A stretch of DNA of 64,000 nt from Rhizobium johnstonii 3841 (GTDB taxonomy: Bacteria > Pseudomonadota > Alphaproteobacteria > Rhizobiales > Rhizobiaceae): assembly GCF_000009265.1 (NCBI RefSeq), contig NC_008382.1, forward strand, positions 1 through 64,000, read 5' to 3'. Position 1 is the stretch's first letter; each line of letters begins with the position of its first letter. Shown here piece after piece: positions 63,336 through 64,000 of this stretch. The notes under the pieces are model-generated. The model was not told where the DNA came from and searched no databases. It worked only from the letters and a program-made list of their open reading frames with translations. Position numbers and translations under genes: made by a program.

Positions 63336-64000
63336 ATGCGCCAAGAACGCACGGTCCAAACCAGTGTATTCGATCTTTTCGCCGAACACGAGATCGGTCG
63401 TGAACTGAGGGCGATGTCGCAATGGCTGGATGAGCATGGCGATTTGCTCGGGCTGGTGACGCGGGACCTGCGCCGACATGGTCTCAAGGAGACCGGCCGC
63501 GAGGGGCTGCCGGCCGAGGCTGTGCTGCGTTGCGCGCTGCTCAAGCAGCATCGCCAGTTGAGTTATCAGGAGTTGGCCTTCCATCTCGAAGACTCCGCCT
63601 CGTTCCGAGCCTTTGCCCGGCTGCCGTGGGGGTGGAGCCCGAAGAAGTCGGTCTTGCACAAGACGATCAGTGCGATCCGGGCGCAAACCTTTGAAGAGAT
63701 CAACCGGGTACTGCTGGCGAGCGCCCGGCAGGAGAAGCTGGAAAGTGGCAAGGTCCTGCGTGTGGACAGCACCGTCACCGCCGCACTGATCCATGAGCCG
63801 AGTGACAGCAGCCTGTTATGGGACGCCGTACGGGTAATGGTGCGGCTGTTGCAGCAGGCAGATGCACTGGGTAGTGCCATCCCATGGCACGACCACCGCC
63901 GCGCGGCGAAGAAGCGATCCCGGGCGATCGAATATACCCGCGGCCGTCCCAAACGGATCAAGTACTACCGCGAACTGCTCAAGATCACGCGCACCACCTT
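63336..64000 (+). CDS. ISNCY-type transposase, runs off the window
   Basis: From ATG 63336, 221 codons stay open to the window end: MRQERTVQTSVFDLFAEHEI, RCALLKQHRQLSYQELAFHL, KVLRVDSTVTAALIHEPSDS (first Asp) and LLWDAVRVMVRLLQQADALG, then RGRPKRIKYYRELLKITRTT. This is the pattern of ISNCY-family transposases. The C-terminal half lies outside. Confidence 0.85.
   Translation, partial: MRQERTVQTSVFDLFAEHEIGRELRAMSQWLDEHGDLLGLVTRDLRRHGLKETGREGLPAEAVLRCALLKQHRQLSYQELAFHLEDSASFRAFARLPWGWSPKKSVLHKTISAIRAQTFEEINRVLLASARQEKLESGKVLRVDSTVTAALIHEPSDSSLLWDAVRVMVRLLQQADALGSAIPWHDHRRAAKKRSRAIEYTRGRPKRIKYYRELLKITRTT

Overview
The window is part of a repABC plasmid from an alphaproteobacterium of the Rhizobiaceae (Rhizobium/Agrobacterium/Sinorhizobium type). 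Evidence: a complete repABC operon with an antisense-RNA region and a GTTNNNNGCNNNNAAC partition site, an accessory gene block typical of rhizobial plasmids, and relatives of Ti-plasmid virulence genes.

Layout. (1) 1-3742: repA-repB-repC, a counter-transcribed RNA promoter and parS. (2) 3924-5667: AbiEi/AbiEii toxin-antitoxin pair. (3) 6829-22548: conserved plasmid housekeeping block (ParB-like, DUF932, DUF6117, strawberry-notch helicase/methylase, Toprim primase-like, DUF2493, Phd/PemK-like pair, DUF736, HU, WGR and small genes), many preceded by a GC hairpin plus a strong ribosome-binding site. (4) 22549-23591: non-coding, with long inverted repeats. (5) 24729-28331: a three-gene operon matching virE1-virE2-virE3 in order, size and sequence character. 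(6) 28600-34160: insertion-sequence graveyard. (7) 34404-36850: a second replicator, repA2 (3'-truncated) and intact repC2, with repB2 deleted but antisense-RNA promoter and parS kept. (8) 37062-44850: IS66 pieces, a trio of tyrosine recombinases (RIT-like), and a nest of IS66 inside IS630 inside a group II intron remnant. (9) 44853-54586: three separate miniature T-DNAs (about 1.6, 1.26 and 1.35 kb). Each is bounded by T-DNA border repeats in direct orientation, has overdrive-like sequence outside the right border, and carries one gene with eukaryotic-style CCAAT, TATA and start-codon context. The encoded proteins look like members of the plast (RolB/RolC/6b) family; the first ends in 22 glutamates. 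IS6, IS5 and IS256 elements and a duplicated repC-parS fragment lie between them. (10) 55701-62072: the virC1 5' half (cut by an IS6-type element), a vir-box-like site, intact virD4, a VirA-like kinase without sensor region and a VirG-like regulator. (11) 62092-64000: more transposases.

Together this is a T-DNA transfer plasmid, or a cointegrate containing one, in which the substrate (three mini T-DNAs), coupling protein (VirD4), translocated effectors (VirE2/VirE3) and a possible regulator pair are present. The relaxase (virD1/D2) and the virB channel are not in the window. Whether the system works depends on genes outside it. All homology calls rest on my reading of the translated sequence and recall of the families; no search was run.
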